Both the position numbers and the translations under genes were made by a program. The notes under the pieces were generated by a model that made no database searches, was not told the origin of the DNA, and worked only from the letters and a program-made list of their open reading frames with translations. Below are positions 9,367-19,400 of a stretch of DNA of 52,800 nucleotides, one piece after another. Source of the stretch: Shewanella surugensis (GTDB lineage Bacteria; Pseudomonadota; Gammaproteobacteria; Enterobacterales; Shewanellaceae). Location of the stretch: contig NZ_JAKIKS010000029.1 of the NCBI RefSeq assembly GCF_023284005.1, positions 1 through 52,800 of the forward strand, read 5' to 3'. Each line of letters starts with the position of its first letter. Positions within the stretch are counted from its first letter, which is position 1.

Positions 9367-10257
9367 ATGAGTCAACATCAAGGTGAGCAACTTATTTTTA
9401 TACTGAGTCAACCACGCACAGGTTCCACATTACTCACTCGATTACTCGAAGGTCATTCAGAAGTCGATGCTTTAGGCGAAACACGCCTATTACAAACCGC
9501 ACTCATGACCGTCTCAAAACGCTGGAATGAAAAAGATAGCCCAGAACTCAAATATTCTAGAAACGATGTAAAAGTCTTTCTCGACTCTTTTCCAAAGGGT
9601 AAAGAAAATTACTTTAATGGCATGAGACTCATGTTTAATCATATCTATGATTCAAGACTGACTCATAGTCATAAATCATACTTTCTAGACAAAACACCTC
9701 GATACGCTTATTTTATTCCGGAACTGTATAAAACATTCCCTAAAGCTAAGTATATTTTTCTGTTTAGAAACCCCTTAGCTGTACTATCATCAATTAGCCG
9801 ACATTGGACTCAATATAAATCGCCTTTCCCCAATGATGACTTAGAAATTGTGCCGTCATTATTACTAGAAGGACGCGATCTCATTGGTAAAAATGCAATA
9901 TCAGTCAACTATGAAGATCTTGTCAGCTCGCCAGAAAAGACCCTAAATAAAATAAGCCAATATTTAACGCTAAATTTTGAAAATACCATGCTCAGTTATA
10001 ATCAAGCGACTCAGTGGAAAACCGGTGACAAGTTCATTTATGATCATAATAGTCCCTCAGCCAGCATGACCCAAGAGTGGGAAAAATACCTAACCCACCC
10101 TAAAATCTGGAACTACTCTAAAAAGTACCTAAACCTGCTCGGTCACGACACCTTGAACCAGATGGGATACCAGTATAGTGAAATATTACAGGTATTAAAT
10201 AAAAGTCGCCCCAGTCATTTAAAGCAATTTTTGAGTCACCTTAAAAAAGGTCGATAA
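9367..10257 (+). CDS. Sulfotransferase family protein
   Basis: The protein should transfer sulfate from PAPS to a hydroxyl or amino group of a sugar or other acceptor. The 5'-phosphosulfate-binding loop SQPRTGSTLL is at residues 14-23, and the 3'-phosphate-binding region FLFRNPLAVLSSISRHW includes R134. The frame is open upstream to a TTG at 9316, but the ATG at 9367 has GGGGG about ten bases ahead and places the PAPS loop at the usual distance from the N-terminus, giving 296 residues. The acceptor is unknown; the neighbouring GDP-mannose and glycosyltransferase genes suggest a surface glycan. No PAPS-synthesis genes are nearby, so it would rely on the general sulfate-assimilation pool. It ends 9 bp from the convergent hydrolase gene. 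Confidence 0.85.
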   Translation: MSQHQGEQLIFILSQPRTGSTLLTRLLEGHSEVDALGETRLLQTALMTVSKRWNEKDSPELKYSRNDVKVFLDSFPKGKENYFNGMRLMFNHIYDSRLTHSHKSYFLDKTPRYAYFIPELYKTFPKAKYIFLFRNPLAVLSSISRHWTQYKSPFPNDDLEIVPSLLLEGRDLIGKNAISVNYEDLVSSPEKTLNKISQYLTLNFENTMLSYNQATQWKTGDKFIYDHNSPSASMTQEWEKYLTHPKIWNYSKKYLNLLGHDTLNQMGYQYSEILQVLNKSRPSHLKQFLSHLKKGR

Positions 10258-10266
10258 ATGAACTCT

Positions 10267-11178
10267 CTATAGGTGATTAAACTCGCAATACCAGTCGCTA
10301 ACACTGGGGAAAAAATCTTTGCTTATATCTTTATGTGTCAACATCCCTGTATGATCATAATCATGCTTGAAACCTTCTTTCTTTGATAATAATGTATATT
10401 TTGGCTGCAGAAATTTGCACTCTTTAATCATATTTTTAACATCTAGAGGATGGCCTAAGACTTTATCGCCTTGCCCCGCAATAAACCACGTTTTAGGCCA
10501 TATTGTTTTATCTGCCGCTTTGCCATAATCAAAGCCATCATCATTATCAACCCAATCACCTAATACCCATTGAATACTCTGTCGAAGAGAACTTCGGCTT
10601 TCATTATCCATTCCAAATCGATACTTATCAGCAGGAAAATAACCTTTATTCCAAGCCAATAATGGTGCGATCTGACTCCATCCCAGCTTGATGATTAACC
10701 ATTTTTTTATTGAATTAACATGAACCCTGCGCTTACTACCAAAAGTCACAAATGAAGCAACATTACGTTGAAAATACCCATAACGAACCAATGCGCTAGC
10801 CATTAATACCCCGCCCCAAGAATGTGCGCACCAATGAACTTGGCTTACCTTAGGATGCAGTCCCAGAATATATTGTTGTATTAAAGGCAATTGCTCCTTG
10901 ATGACTTCACCTTGCCCTAAATGTGATCCACGGCTTAATTTAGGCGCGCTTTGCCCGCGACCTTCGATATCCATAACATAAACCACAAAACCCTTGCTTG
11001 CTAAATAACATGCAAGACCTTTATCCGACTCACTATAAAACACTCTTCCATTAGAAATAGCACCGTGCAACATGAGTATTGGAGGCTTATTTTTATCAGG
11101 CTGAGGCGGCATGATCTGTCTTAAATGTAAATGACCAGTATGATAAGGAATAAACAAAGATTTCTGCTGAATTTTCAC
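10267..11178 (-). CDS. Alpha/beta hydrolase (serine hydrolase) family protein
   Basis: The 303-residue protein shows the alpha/beta hydrolase pattern: the oxyanion segment PPILMLHGAISNGRVF, then VVYVMDIEGRGQSAPK, the nucleophile elbow HSWGG within WCAHSWGGVLMASAL, the acid-strand region WFIAGQGDKVLGHP, and a late HDYDHTGML that can supply the catalytic His. The start is a GTG (complement of 11176-11178) without a clear ribosome binding site; an ATG about 20 codons downstream is possible. There is no signal peptide. It may be an esterase, thioesterase or lipase-like enzyme; the sequence does not decide. It converges on the sulfotransferase with a 9-bp gap, which suggests acquisition with the island rather than an operon. 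Confidence 0.8.
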   Translation of the reverse strand: MKIQQKSLFIPYHTGHLHLRQIMPPQPDKNKPPILMLHGAISNGRVFYSESDKGLACYLASKGFVVYVMDIEGRGQSAPKLSRGSHLGQGEVIKEQLPLIQQYILGLHPKVSQVHWCAHSWGGVLMASALVRYGYFQRNVASFVTFGSKRRVHVNSIKKWLIIKLGWSQIAPLLAWNKGYFPADKYRFGMDNESRSSLRQSIQWVLGDWVDNDDGFDYGKAADKTIWPKTWFIAGQGDKVLGHPLDVKNMIKECKFLQPKYTLLSKKEGFKHDYDHTGMLTHKDISKDFFPSVSDWYCEFNHL

Positions 11179-11454
11179 AATATAAAGACGACAACTAAAA
11201 AAATGTAATCACTAAGTTACTGAGTAATTTAAACAAAAACAAGAGTAATAACTCTAATTTAAATAAATAAAAACGACCAAACAACGAAGTTGTTTTACCT
11301 CAAAGAAATTCAACAAGATACAGTCTTAATTTAAACAGAGTTTTTTCATCTATCTTAATCTTATTTAATTTGTATCATATTGTTTTTCTAACAATCAATA
11401 AGATCGACGGTTCCAGCAATACTGAAACAATCCTTCTCATTATTTAGATACTCA

Positions 11455-12435
11455 CTAAACGAATATGAGTAAAAAAGGCAGGGCTCTTAAATCGATGTTA
11501 CGGATTGCAATATCCGCTGCCGCAGCCAGCTTAGGTTTCGCATGAAAAGCAACGCCAAAGTCAGCAGCTTGGATCATAGGAATGTCATTTGCGCCATCGC
11601 CAATAGCCAATCGTTGACCTTTTGCTATTCCCCATTGATCAGCGCAGTTCATCAATGTATCGGCTTTGAATTGTGCGTCCACAACTTGTCCCTTCACCTC
11701 ACCAGTGAGGTGTCCATTATCAATAACGAGTTCATTGGCAAAAGCGGCATCAAGACTCAGCTCATCTTTTAAATAATGAACAAATGCTGTAAAGCCTCCT
11801 GACGCTAATACCAGATACCAGCCATAAGATTGTAATTCCTGTGTCATCTCAACTAAGCCGGGCATCAAAGGCAAAGCCTGACATAACTCATCAATAATGC
11901 CCGCATTGGCCCCTTTCAACTGTGCCACTCTTGCCCGCAAGCTTTCTTCAAAATCGAGCTCTCCTTGCATGGCTCGCTCTGTCACATCGCTCACCGCCTT
12001 TCCTACGCCCGCCATCTTCGCCAATTCATCGATACATTCGATTTGAATCGCCGTTGAGTCCATATCCATGACTAAAATACCCGTTTTATTAAGAACAGGT
12101 AATGACTCGGGTAAATCAAATAATTCAATCGTATTGCTTTGTGACAGTTGATACACAGCATCATCTGAGACAGGTTGCTTTAGCGCAACTTCAATACCGT
12201 TATTAGCTGATTTTCGATGAATAACAGCAATACTAAAATCCTGTCCCAAAGCCATCAACCATTGCATCAATAATACTTCATCAGCCCGCTGTAGATAGAC
12301 CAATCGATACCTGTATGCACCTTTGGGGAAATCAGCTTCGAGATAGCGCGTCACCCTTAGGTCATTGAAAACACATTTCGGACTCGTTTCATCTCGTAAC
12401 CAAGAAAATATCGATGCTTCAGTCAAACTTTTCAT
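11455..12435 (-). CDS. serB: Phosphoserine phosphatase
   Basis: SerB removes phosphate from L-phosphoserine in the last step of serine synthesis. It is a HAD-superfamily enzyme with the motif MDMDSTAIQIE (nucleophile D124, general acid D126), the LASGGFTAFV motif II, and IGDGANDIPMIQAADFGVAF as the metal-binding motif III, preceded by a roughly 110-residue N-terminal regulatory-like extension as in other gammaproteobacteria. The ATG at 12435 is chosen because GGAGAG lies about ten bases upstream; the frame extends six more codons to a TTG. It is divergent from smp, an arrangement known from E. coli (serB/ytjB), and radA is not adjacent here because the glycan island intervenes. Confidence 0.96.
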   Translation of the reverse strand: MKSLTEASIFSWLRDETSPKCVFNDLRVTRYLEADFPKGAYRYRLVYLQRADEVLLMQWLMALGQDFSIAVIHRKSANNGIEVALKQPVSDDAVYQLSQSNTIELFDLPESLPVLNKTGILVMDMDSTAIQIECIDELAKMAGVGKAVSDVTERAMQGELDFEESLRARVAQLKGANAGIIDELCQALPLMPGLVEMTQELQSYGWYLVLASGGFTAFVHYLKDELSLDAAFANELVIDNGHLTGEVKGQVVDAQFKADTLMNCADQWGIAKGQRLAIGDGANDIPMIQAADFGVAFHAKPKLAAAADIAIRNIDLRALPFLLIFV

Positions 12436-12478
12436 TACTTTATTTCTCTCCAACTATCGAGGCTTTGCAAAATCATTT

Positions 12479-13222
12479 ATGATGAAATCTGCATACAATA
12501 AATTAAGGTGCGGCGTGTTTTTCCTTAAAGGTCTGAAAAAGAGCCACCGAATTAGTCGACTTATCCAAATTATCATCGCAGTGCTCTTGATGATAGGTCT
12601 GTTTCAACTATGGGAAACAAGCCTACTACAAGGACAGCAGCTTCTAAAGTCTCAAACTAAAAATATGGCACGTTTATTCATACAACAAACGGCCTACGCT
12701 GCTGCCCCAGCATTAAAACTCAAGGATCAGCAACAACTCAGCTGGCTAGCCAATGGTCTTATTCAAGATCCCAAAGTCATGTCTGCCAGTATTTTTAATC
12801 ATGAAGGGGTCCGTCTCGCTTTTGCGCAAAAAGTCACCGATAAACCATTCGAACCCAACTCCGAGACGTTAACGCGTTTACTTAACACCTACCCACCCTT
12901 TGTCGAGCCCGTATTACAAGACGGTGAAAATCTTGGCTATATTGAACTTAGATTAACCCCAAATTCATTTCTCAATGATATTAAAGCAGCCCATGAACTC
13001 AATATGCAACAGCAACAGATCATGTTACTTATTGCCGGGATCATCGGCATGCTTTTATCGCGATCATTATCCTATAAACGCGTATATGTCGATAGACGAA
13101 AAGCCAGAATAAAGTTAATCAAGCGCTTAAGAAAACAAACGAATGCCAATAAAGGAGAAAAAGGAGAAAAAGGAGAAAAAGGATCAGATAGTAATGAACA
13201 CATTACGCAAGACAAAAGCTAA
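12479..13222 (+). CDS. smp: Smp/YtjB-family membrane protein
   Basis: This small membrane protein stands divergently beside serB, as in E. coli, where its role is poorly defined. A positively charged N-terminus leads to one strong transmembrane helix (IIIAVLLMIGLFQLW). A domain of about 110 residues follows, probably periplasmic, and then a second hydrophobic segment (IMLLIAGIIGMLLS). The tail is basic and ends in three GEK repeats encoded by a 9-base tandem repeat. The start is uncertain: ATGATG at 12479 lacks a good ribosome binding site, while a GTG at 12515 has AAGG close upstream. The open frame upstream of 12479 overlaps serB and is not expected to be coding. Confidence 0.8.
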   Translation: MMKSAYNKLRCGVFFLKGLKKSHRISRLIQIIIAVLLMIGLFQLWETSLLQGQQLLKSQTKNMARLFIQQTAYAAAPALKLKDQQQLSWLANGLIQDPKVMSASIFNHEGVRLAFAQKVTDKPFEPNSETLTRLLNTYPPFVEPVLQDGENLGYIELRLTPNSFLNDIKAAHELNMQQQQIMLLIAGIIGMLLSRSLSYKRVYVDRRKARIKLIKRLRKQTNANKGEKGEKGEKGSDSNEHITQDKS

Positions 13223-13255
13223 AAACCTCCGACCTACATTAGCACGAGACAAACG

Positions 13256-13290
13256 AAGGTTAAACGGCTGAAAGCAAGCCGTTTAACCTT
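13256..13290. terminator. Bidirectional terminator between smp and deoD
   Basis: A perfect 14-bp inverted repeat (AAGGTTAAACGGCT at 13256-13269 and its complement at 13277-13290) with a 7-base loop lies between the convergent smp and deoD genes. Short A or T tracts flank it, so it can end transcription in both directions. Confidence 0.8.
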
Positions 13291-13306
13291 TAACAAACGA
13301 TTTAGA

Positions 13307-14017
13307 TTACAGTGTAATCGCCGCTTCTAATGTCATCTCAATCATGTCATTGAACGTGGTTTGACGCTCATCAGAAGACGTTTTCTCTCCCGTACGGATA
13401 TGATCAGATACTGTCACAACACATAAAGCTCTAGCACCAAACTCTTTCGCCACGCCATAAAGGCCTGCCGCTTCCATTTCAACACCAAGAATATCCATTT
13501 TTTCCATCACATCAAACATTTCAGGATCTGGGGTATAGAACAAATCAGCAGTGAACACATTACCAATACGGGTAGTAATATTTTTCTCTTTCGCAGAATC
13601 AACAACCGCTGAAAGTAAGCTGTAGTCACAAATTGCGGCAAAATCTTGACCTTTGAAGCGTAAACGATTCACTTGAGAATCAGTACAAGCACCCATGGCA
13701 ATGATCACATCACGTACTTTCACATCGGTGCTAATGGCACCACAGGTACCGATACGGATCAAGTTTTTAACGCCATAATCTTTAATCAACTCTGTTGCGT
13801 AAATTGAACATGATGGGATCCCCATGCCTGAACCCATAACAGAAATACGCTTTCCTTTATAAGTACCAGTAAAACCAAGCATATTACGGACATCAGTCAC
13901 TTGCTCAACATTGTCTAAAAATGTTTCTGCAATGTATTTTGCACGTAATGGATCGCCAGGAAACAATACTGTTTCGCTAAAAGCACCATCTACAGCATTG
14001 ATATGTGGTGTAGCCAT
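13307..14017 (-). CDS. deoD: Purine nucleoside phosphorylase, DeoD type
   Basis: DeoD splits purine (deoxy)nucleosides with phosphate to the base and (deoxy)ribose-1-phosphate. The 236 residues equal the bacterial hexameric PNP family. Visible signatures are the phosphate-binding [35 protein letters not shown], the base- and sugar-binding [14 protein letters not shown] and the catalytic-Asp segment [11 protein letters not shown]. It is the last gene of deoC-deoA-deoB-deoD, 84 bases after deoB, with a hairpin in the gap and a strong terminator behind it. Confidence 0.98.
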   Translation of the reverse strand: MATPHINAVDGAFSETVLFPGDPLRAKYIAETFLDNVEQVTDVRNMLGFTGTYKGKRISVMGSGMGIPSCSIYATELIKDYGVKNLIRIGTCGAISTDVKVRDVIIAMGACTDSQVNRLRFKGQDFAAICDYSLLSAVVDSAKEKNITTRIGNVFTADLFYTPDPEMFDVMEKMDILGVEMEAAGLYGVAKEFGARALCVVTVSDHIRTGEKTSSDERQTTFNDMIEMTLEAAITL

Positions 14018-14063
14018 GGATATAACCTCTAAATAGTTAAAAATATGAGTCTTTGGATTAAAT

Positions 14064-14084
14064 GATGATCTTCACAAGATCATC
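14064..14084. other. Intercistronic hairpin between deoB and deoD
   Basis: A perfect 9-bp inverted repeat, GATGATCTT / AAGATCATC, with a 3-base loop lies in the deoB-deoD gap. There is no T-run, so it is more likely an RNA-processing or stability element that alters the deoB to deoD expression ratio than a terminator. Confidence 0.5.
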
Positions 14085-14101
14085 CGTTTATCTTTTCTGT
14101 A

Positions 14102-15337
14102 TTAACTTACCGTCTTTTTGATAAAAGATTCACCATAATCCATTGGCGATAAATCAAAATAGCTGGCGATGGACTGCCCCATGTCAGCAAAACTAGTGCG
14201 TAAGCCTAATGAACCCGCCTCTAAACCGGCACCATAAGCCAATACAGGTACGCGCTCACGCGTATGATCGCTACCCGGCCACGTCGGATCACAACCGTGA
14301 TCCGCGGTTAATAAGAGTAAATCATTATCATCGAGTAAGGCCAATAATTCGGGCAAACGGGCGTCGAAATATTCTAAGGCGCGAGCATAACCCGCCACGT
14401 CGCGTCTATGTCCATAATGAGAATCAAAGTCAACGAAATTAGTGAACACAATACTCTGATCGCCCGCTTGTTTAATTTCCGTTAACGTGGCATCAAACAA
14501 GGCTTCGAGACCCGTCGATTTCACTTTTTTAGTGATGCCACAATAAGCATAAATATCAGCAATTTTGCCAACACTTACCACTTCTCCACCCGAATCTTTC
14601 AGTTTATCGAGTACCGTTTTAGCAGGCGGTTCAACAGAATAATCACGACGGTTACCCGTTCTAGCAAAGTCATCTGGACCGGTTCCAACAAACGGACGGG
14701 CAATCACTCGACCAATATTATAATCGGCTAATGCTTCTCGTACAATTTGACAAAGGGTGTAAAGATTCTCAAGCCCAAAAGTCTCTTCATGGCAGGCAAT
14801 CTGAAAAACGGAATCGGCAGACGTATAGAAAATAGGCTTTCCAGTCCGCATATGCTCTTCACCCAACTGTTCTAAAATGGTTGTACCTGACGCATGACAA
14901 TTACCCAGAAAATCAGATAATCCCGCTTTTTTAAGCACATCGTCAGTCAACGCTTTTGGAAAAGAATCGGTTAAATCACTAAAATAACCCCAATCATAGA
15001 GTACGGGAACACCCGCCATTTCCCAATGTCCACTGGGCGTATCTTTACCTGAGCTTAATTCATCGGCATAACCATAACTGCCTATCACATCGATATCGGC
15101 ACTGTTTTCCAGCCCAGCAGGAAAATGGCCTACGCTTTCTTTAGAAGCGTGGGCTAAACCCAAACGTATCAGGTTAGGTAATTTTAGAGGGCCTTCACGG
15201 CCCTCATTCGCTCGACCTTCAGCGCATTCTTTTGCAATATGCCCAAAAGTATCAGCGCCAACATCGCCAAAACTAGCAGCATCACTGGCGGCACCAATAC
15301 CAAAAGAATCCAGCATTAAAATAAATGTACGTTTCAT
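14102..15337 (-). CDS. deoB: Phosphopentomutase
   Basis: DeoB moves phosphate between C1 and C5 of ribose or deoxyribose phosphate, linking the phosphorylases DeoA and DeoD to the aldolase DeoC. The 411-residue sequence shows the alkaline-phosphatase-superfamily metal sites: an N-terminal [19 protein letters not shown], the cap-region [11 protein letters not shown], and the C-terminal [33 protein letters not shown] cluster of Asp and His ligands. It lies 12 bases after deoA, so the two are surely co-transcribed. Confidence 0.97.
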   Translation of the reverse strand: MKRTFILMLDSFGIGAASDAASFGDVGADTFGHIAKECAEGRANEGREGPLKLPNLIRLGLAHASKESVGHFPAGLENSADIDVIGSYGYADELSSGKDTPSGHWEMAGVPVLYDWGYFSDLTDSFPKALTDDVLKKAGLSDFLGNCHASGTTILEQLGEEHMRTGKPIFYTSADSVFQIACHEETFGLENLYTLCQIVREALADYNIGRVIARPFVGTGPDDFARTGNRRDYSVEPPAKTVLDKLKDSGGEVVSVGKIADIYAYCGITKKVKSTGLEALFDATLTEIKQAGDQSIVFTNFVDFDSHYGHRRDVAGYARALEYFDARLPELLALLDDNDLLLLTADHGCDPTWPGSDHTRERVPVLAYGAGLEAGSLGLRTSFADMGQSIASYFDLSPMDYGESFIKKTVS

Positions 15338-15349
15338 AATCTTACTCCG

Positions 15350-16681
15350 TTATACATCCGACTGACGAATATAACGATAAATTTCAGGGGCCACATCAGG
15401 CCGTTGTTCACTCACATCAATACTCTGCTGTATTGTCATCTGTACTTGCGAAAACGCCTCTTCTGACTGGGCATGCACAAAAGCTAATGGTTCATCAACA
15501 GCAATATGTTCTCCAATCGAACGTACTTTTGATAATCCCACGCTATAATCTAAAACGTCTCCGGGCTGATGACGGCCGCCGCCGAGATTAACCACAGATA
15601 GACCCAATTGCCTCGTATCCATCTGAGAGATAAATCCAGATTTTGTGGCATACACAGGGCGAATTATTTGTGATTGAGGCAGATAGCGATCATATCGCTC
15701 AACAAAGTCGCTAGGGCCACCTAATCCAGACACCATACGGCCAAAAATCTCTGCAGCCATGCCATTATCTAGAACGGCGTTGAGTTTAACACGAGCTTGA
15801 GCCTCATTGCAGGCTAATCCGCTTAACAGCAGCATTTCTGCGCATAATCCCATTGTCACTTTATAAAGACGAGGATGGCGATAAGCACCCGTTAAAAAAT
15901 CCACGCCTTCTTTGACTTCTAGCGCGTTGCCCGCACAAGATGCAAGCACTTGATCCATGTTGGTTAGCAGCGCACTGGTTTGGGTACCACTGCCATTAGC
16001 GACATGAGTAATACTGCGAGCTAAGCTTTCAGAATCGGCATAAGTGGGCATAAAAGCACCATTACCCACTTTGACATCCATCACTAAAGCGTCGAGTCCT
16101 GCTGCCAGTTTCTTCGATAAAATCGACGCGGTGATCAGTGAGATCGATTCAACCGTCGCGGTATTATCACGAATAGAATAAAAACGCTTATCCGCTGGTA
16201 CCAAATCGTCAGTTTGGCCAATAATCGCCACCCCAACATCTTTAACTATACGACGGAATAATGCGCTATCCGGCTCAGTTTGATAACCGGGGATCGCATC
16301 AAACTTATCGAGTGTTCCTCCCGAGTGCCCTAAACCTCGACCTGAGATCATAGGCACATAGCCCCCACATGCCGCAACCATAGGGCCTAAAACCAGGCTG
16401 ACCAAATCACCGACGCCACCGGTACTGTGCTTATCAACCACGGGACCATCGAGGTGTAAACTGCTCCAATTCAACACACGGCCTGAATCACGCATCGCTC
16501 GAGTCAATGCAATACGCTCATCCATATTCATATCATTAAAATAGACTGCCATGCCTAAAGCAGCGATTTGTCCTTCAGAAATGGTATTGTCACTGATCCC
16601 CTTCACAAAAAAAGAAATTTCCTCTTGTGATAGGATTTGCATGTTGCGTTTTTTTCGAATAATTTCTTGTGCTAACAGCAT
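15350..16681 (-). CDS. deoA: Thymidine phosphorylase
   Basis: DeoA converts thymidine and deoxyuridine to base and 2-deoxyribose-1-phosphate. At 443 residues it has the usual length. The family signature region is clear: '[25 protein letters not shown]' for phosphate binding, followed by '[22 protein letters not shown]'. The ATG is preceded by a GAGGT ribosome binding site. It is the second gene of the deo operon, 52 bases after deoC. Confidence 0.98.
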   Translation of the reverse strand: MLLAQEIIRKKRNMQILSQEEISFFVKGISDNTISEGQIAALGMAVYFNDMNMDERIALTRAMRDSGRVLNWSSLHLDGPVVDKHSTGGVGDLVSLVLGPMVAACGGYVPMISGRGLGHSGGTLDKFDAIPGYQTEPDSALFRRIVKDVGVAIIGQTDDLVPADKRFYSIRDNTATVESISLITASILSKKLAAGLDALVMDVKVGNGAFMPTYADSESLARSITHVANGSGTQTSALLTNMDQVLASCAGNALEVKEGVDFLTGAYRHPRLYKVTMGLCAEMLLLSGLACNEAQARVKLNAVLDNGMAAEIFGRMVSGLGGPSDFVERYDRYLPQSQIIRPVYATKSGFISQMDTRQLGLSVVNLGGGRHQPGDVLDYSVGLSKVRSIGEHIAVDEPLAFVHAQSEEAFSQVQMTIQQSIDVSEQRPDVAPEIYRYIRQSDV

Positions 16682-16733
16682 TATCTACCTCGTCTTCGTC
16701 ATGAGTAACAAGAACTATCTCATTATCTACGCA

Positions 16734-17525
16734 TTAATAGCCTTGGGTCGACTGAGAAGATTGAGAGGCTTGAGCAAGATCTGTCAGCTCTAATGTTGCT
16801 AATAAATGAGTCAATAAACTTGAAGCGCCAAAACGGAATGTTTCAGGCGTCGCCCAATCTCTTCCTAATAATCGCTCAGCAAGTTCTAAAAATTCGGCAG
16901 CGGCAGCAGCATCACGTACACCACCTGCGGGTTTAAAACCCACTTGTGGATTTTTTTCACTGATCACCGTTATCATCACTTCAGCGGCTTCAAGTGTGGC
17001 ATTCACCGCCACTTTTCCTGTTGAGGTTTTAATAAAGTCAGCACCGGCATCGATAGACAACTCAGACGCTTTGCGAATAAGTCCCTTATCTTCAAGCACA
17101 CCTGATTCAATAATGACTTTTAATTTGACATCATCGCCACACGCTTCTTTGCAGGCTTTAACCAGTTCAAAACCTGCCGTTTCATTACCTGCCATTAGTG
17201 AGCGATAAGGAAAAACCACATCCACTTCATCAGCGCCATAAGCGACTGCGGCGCGGGTTTCTAATATCGCAATCGCAATATCATCATTACCATGCGGAAA
17301 ATTGGTCACCGTAGCAATACGGATATCTTCGCCACCGAGTTCATTGAGTGTTTTACGGGCAATGGGAATAAAACGAGGGTAAATACAAATAGCGGCAGTG
17401 TGTCCAGCTGGCGTTAATGCTTTATGGCACAAATCAATAATCACTTGATCGGTGTCATTATCATTCAAGGACGTTAAATCCATAAGGTGAATAGCAGTTT
17501 GGGCCGCTTTTTTTAAATCGCTCAT
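16734..17525 (-). CDS. deoC: Deoxyribose-phosphate aldolase
   Basis: DeoC cleaves deoxyribose-5-phosphate to acetaldehyde and glyceraldehyde-3-phosphate, sending nucleoside sugars into glycolysis. The 263-residue TIM-barrel protein contains the catalytic Schiff-base lysine in [16 protein letters not shown] and the [14 protein letters not shown] phosphate-binding segment. The frame is open 24 codons further upstream, but the ATG at 17525 has GGAG eight bases ahead and matches family N-termini (MSDLKKAAQ). As first gene of deoCABD it should carry the operon promoter in the 570-bp gap before tsx. A clean CytR or CRP site could not be recognised there. Confidence 0.97.
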   Translation of the reverse strand: MSDLKKAAQTAIHLMDLTSLNDNDTDQVIIDLCHKALTPAGHTAAICIYPRFIPIARKTLNELGGEDIRIATVTNFPHGNDDIAIAILETRAAVAYGADEVDVVFPYRSLMAGNETAGFELVKACKEACGDDVKLKVIIESGVLEDKGLIRKASELSIDAGADFIKTSTGKVAVNATLEAAEVMITVISEKNPQVGFKPAGGVRDAAAAAEFLELAERLLGRDWATPETFRFGASSLLTHLLATLELTDLAQASQSSQSTQGY

Positions 17526-18056
17526 AATCGTGCTCCGAAATAAATTAAAATGAGTAAATTGGCTCACATGAAAAATCACATGATTAAAATCAGTCATCTG
17601 ATCGCAACAGAAACACAGGCGTCATTATCATTATTTTTAATGCCGAATTCTGCTGCTATCGAAAATTATTAGAGTGTACATTATGCATAAGCAAGGCGTA
17701 GCAAACAGGGTTTACTACGGATACAACCTTGATCGTTCAATTATCAATAAACGACTTGGTTCCTTGAAGATCGAAAGCAAAGATCTCAGATGAAATCTTG
17801 AGGGCCGAAAAATTCCATTTAACGTAAAACATCAATTTTTAATCAATAGGATTTTCAACAATATCCGCTATCATCAAATGGCAACGAAAAGAAAAACCTA
17901 TTGATTAAAGACTACTCCTCTCCTCGACTAAAGAGAACAAATTCACTATCGCAGTGATAGTCACTCAAAAAATGACGACTCATTAAGCGCCCTCAACGAC
18001 AACTCTACTTTACCCTGTTTATTGCCATTAAAAATGTGACGCTGGCAACAACATTT
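17526..18056. promoter_or_regulatory. Upstream region of the deo operon
   Basis: This spacer of about 530 bp separates tsx from deoC and must hold the deo promoter, reading leftward. It contains an imperfect inverted repeat of 19-base arms (17838-17856 and 17891-17909) that share a perfect 12-base core, TTAATCAATAGG/CCTATTGATTAA. A second weak hairpin lies around ACTATC/GATAGT near 17946-17961. TGTGA half-sites close to deoC resemble CRP half-sites, but no full symmetric site is seen. No protein-coding frame is convincing. Confidence 0.4.
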
Positions 18057-18080
18057 AAAGCCGTGCTAAACACGGCTTTT
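18057..18080 (-). terminator. Rho-independent terminator of tsx
   Basis: AAAGCCGTG (18057-18065) and CACGGCTTT (18071-18079) form a strong stem with a 5-base loop, about 20 bases past the tsx stop. On the minus strand the stem is followed by TTTAAATG, a short T-rich tail. Confidence 0.8.
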
Positions 18081-18099
18081 ACAGTACATAAAACTCAGC

Positions 18100-18987
18100 T
18101 TAGAACTTGTAAGTCGCGCTGAAGTAATGTGACCAACCCGTTGTTGAAAGATCAACAATTCCGCCATTATCTTCAAGTAAGTAAACGTCTTTGAAACCCT
18201 TTAAGCCATAACCCAATGCATAACGATCGCTGTGCCAATATAGGCCGAAGAAAACATTACCCCCGCTTGACGTCATAGGGACAAACTCATTGCCTAAGTC
18301 AGAATCAGCACCAAACTGCCAATCTAAGTAACCTTGAAACGCTAAGAAGCTACCGTTATCGAAATTCACGAAAGGTTTGAACCAGTTCGCCGAGAACTGA
18401 TAACCATTCCATTGCTTACGGTTAATATCATAATGTGCATACAGGTTCATGCCGGTTTTACCCAACCATGGCACCATCACATCTGCGCCAATCCCCCAAA
18501 ATGATGCATTAACACCTGGATCAGCAACTAATTCACCTTGATCATTATATTTACCGCCAGTCAATCCATCCCAGTTAAAAAGCGTTGCAAAATACAATTC
18601 TTGCACTGGACCGAAAGATAAATCATAACCTGTCATTGCATCGATAGACAAACGCGGGGCAAACTTCATGAACAATTTACTTGTGCCTGTACCTGAATTT
18701 TTATCACCGTTGTCACTAGTTTCGTTACCTAGGTTGAAAATATCCACATAACCATATAAATCAACAATCCCTGAACGGCCGCCAAATTCCATTTCAAGAT
18801 AATTATGGTGATTTTTACCATCAGCAGCGGAAGAAGCAGGCCTTTCACCGACCGAATACATGGCGTTAAATTGTAGCCATTTGTAATCGTTTTTATGAAT
18901 ATCATCGCCGTAATCGGTTGCGAAACTTGGCGAAGATACAGCCGCGGCTGCAGTTGCCGCTAGGACAAGTGTTTTAATATTTTTCAT
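18100..18987 (-). CDS. tsx: Nucleoside-specific outer-membrane channel, Tsx family
   Basis: Tsx forms a narrow 12-stranded beta barrel that lets nucleosides cross the outer membrane. The protein starts with a signal peptide (MKNIKTLVLAATAAAAVSSPSFA, then TDYGDD). The mature part shows the family's HKNDYKWLQFNAMYSV start and ends with an aromatic residue (SHYFSATYKF), as barrel proteins do. I place the start at the ATG 18987, since GGGG lies 6-7 bases ahead; an upstream ATG adds four residues. With nupC and deoCABD it makes a complete nucleoside uptake and breakdown set. A strong terminator follows. Confidence 0.93.
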   Translation of the reverse strand: MKNIKTLVLAATAAAAVSSPSFATDYGDDIHKNDYKWLQFNAMYSVGERPASSAADGKNHHNYLEMEFGGRSGIVDLYGYVDIFNLGNETSDNGDKNSGTGTSKLFMKFAPRLSIDAMTGYDLSFGPVQELYFATLFNWDGLTGGKYNDQGELVADPGVNASFWGIGADVMVPWLGKTGMNLYAHYDINRKQWNGYQFSANWFKPFVNFDNGSFLAFQGYLDWQFGADSDLGNEFVPMTSSGGNVFFGLYWHSDRYALGYGLKGFKDVYLLEDNGGIVDLSTTGWSHYFSATYKF

Positions 18988-19400
18988 CATCAACCCCATT
19001 TTTATGGTTTACCGCTCTTTTCTATGAAGAGTCAGTATTTTTATAATTATTATGACTTTTGATTCAATTTCTATCGAATTGATAAAAGTAGACCGCTCAT
19101 TTTTATAACGTCAGCTCTTATTTTATTGCGTTGTATTTTACTTAAATAAATCATGATCACAACATTATTTACAGAAAAAAACACTTTTTTTGTCAAATCA
19201 AGCTCTTTTAGTATCAACATGTTAAATAAGCACATGCTAAAACCTTTGCCTTTTTATGACCTAAAAAAACACTCAGTAATATAATATTGTTAACAGTTAA
19301 AATGGAAAACGATTGAATGAATATTGACTCTGCGTACCGATAAAGATCAAACACAGAATCAATATTAATACCCTTCCCTTATTCTAGAATCCAATATGGA
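18988..19400. promoter_or_regulatory. tsx upstream / nupC downstream region
   Basis: This stretch of about 410 bp must contain the tsx promoter. It is AT-rich. A TGATCACAA segment near 19153-19161 resembles half of a CRP site, without a convincing second half. Towards nupC, AATATTGACTCTG (19320-19332) and CAGAATCAATATT (19354-19366) form an imperfect hairpin (one mismatch, 21-base loop) that lies just past the nupC stop and may protect or end that transcript, although a T-run is lacking. Confidence 0.4.

Noticed and set aside
12365..12478. Upstream extension of smp
   Set aside because: These codons overlap the start of serB and are not expected in the Smp family; the membrane protein begins later.
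17526..17640. CRP binding site ahead of deoC
   Set aside because: TGTGA half-sites occur as direct repeats (TGTGATTTTTCATGTGA) rather than as the symmetric TGTGA-N6-TCACA.
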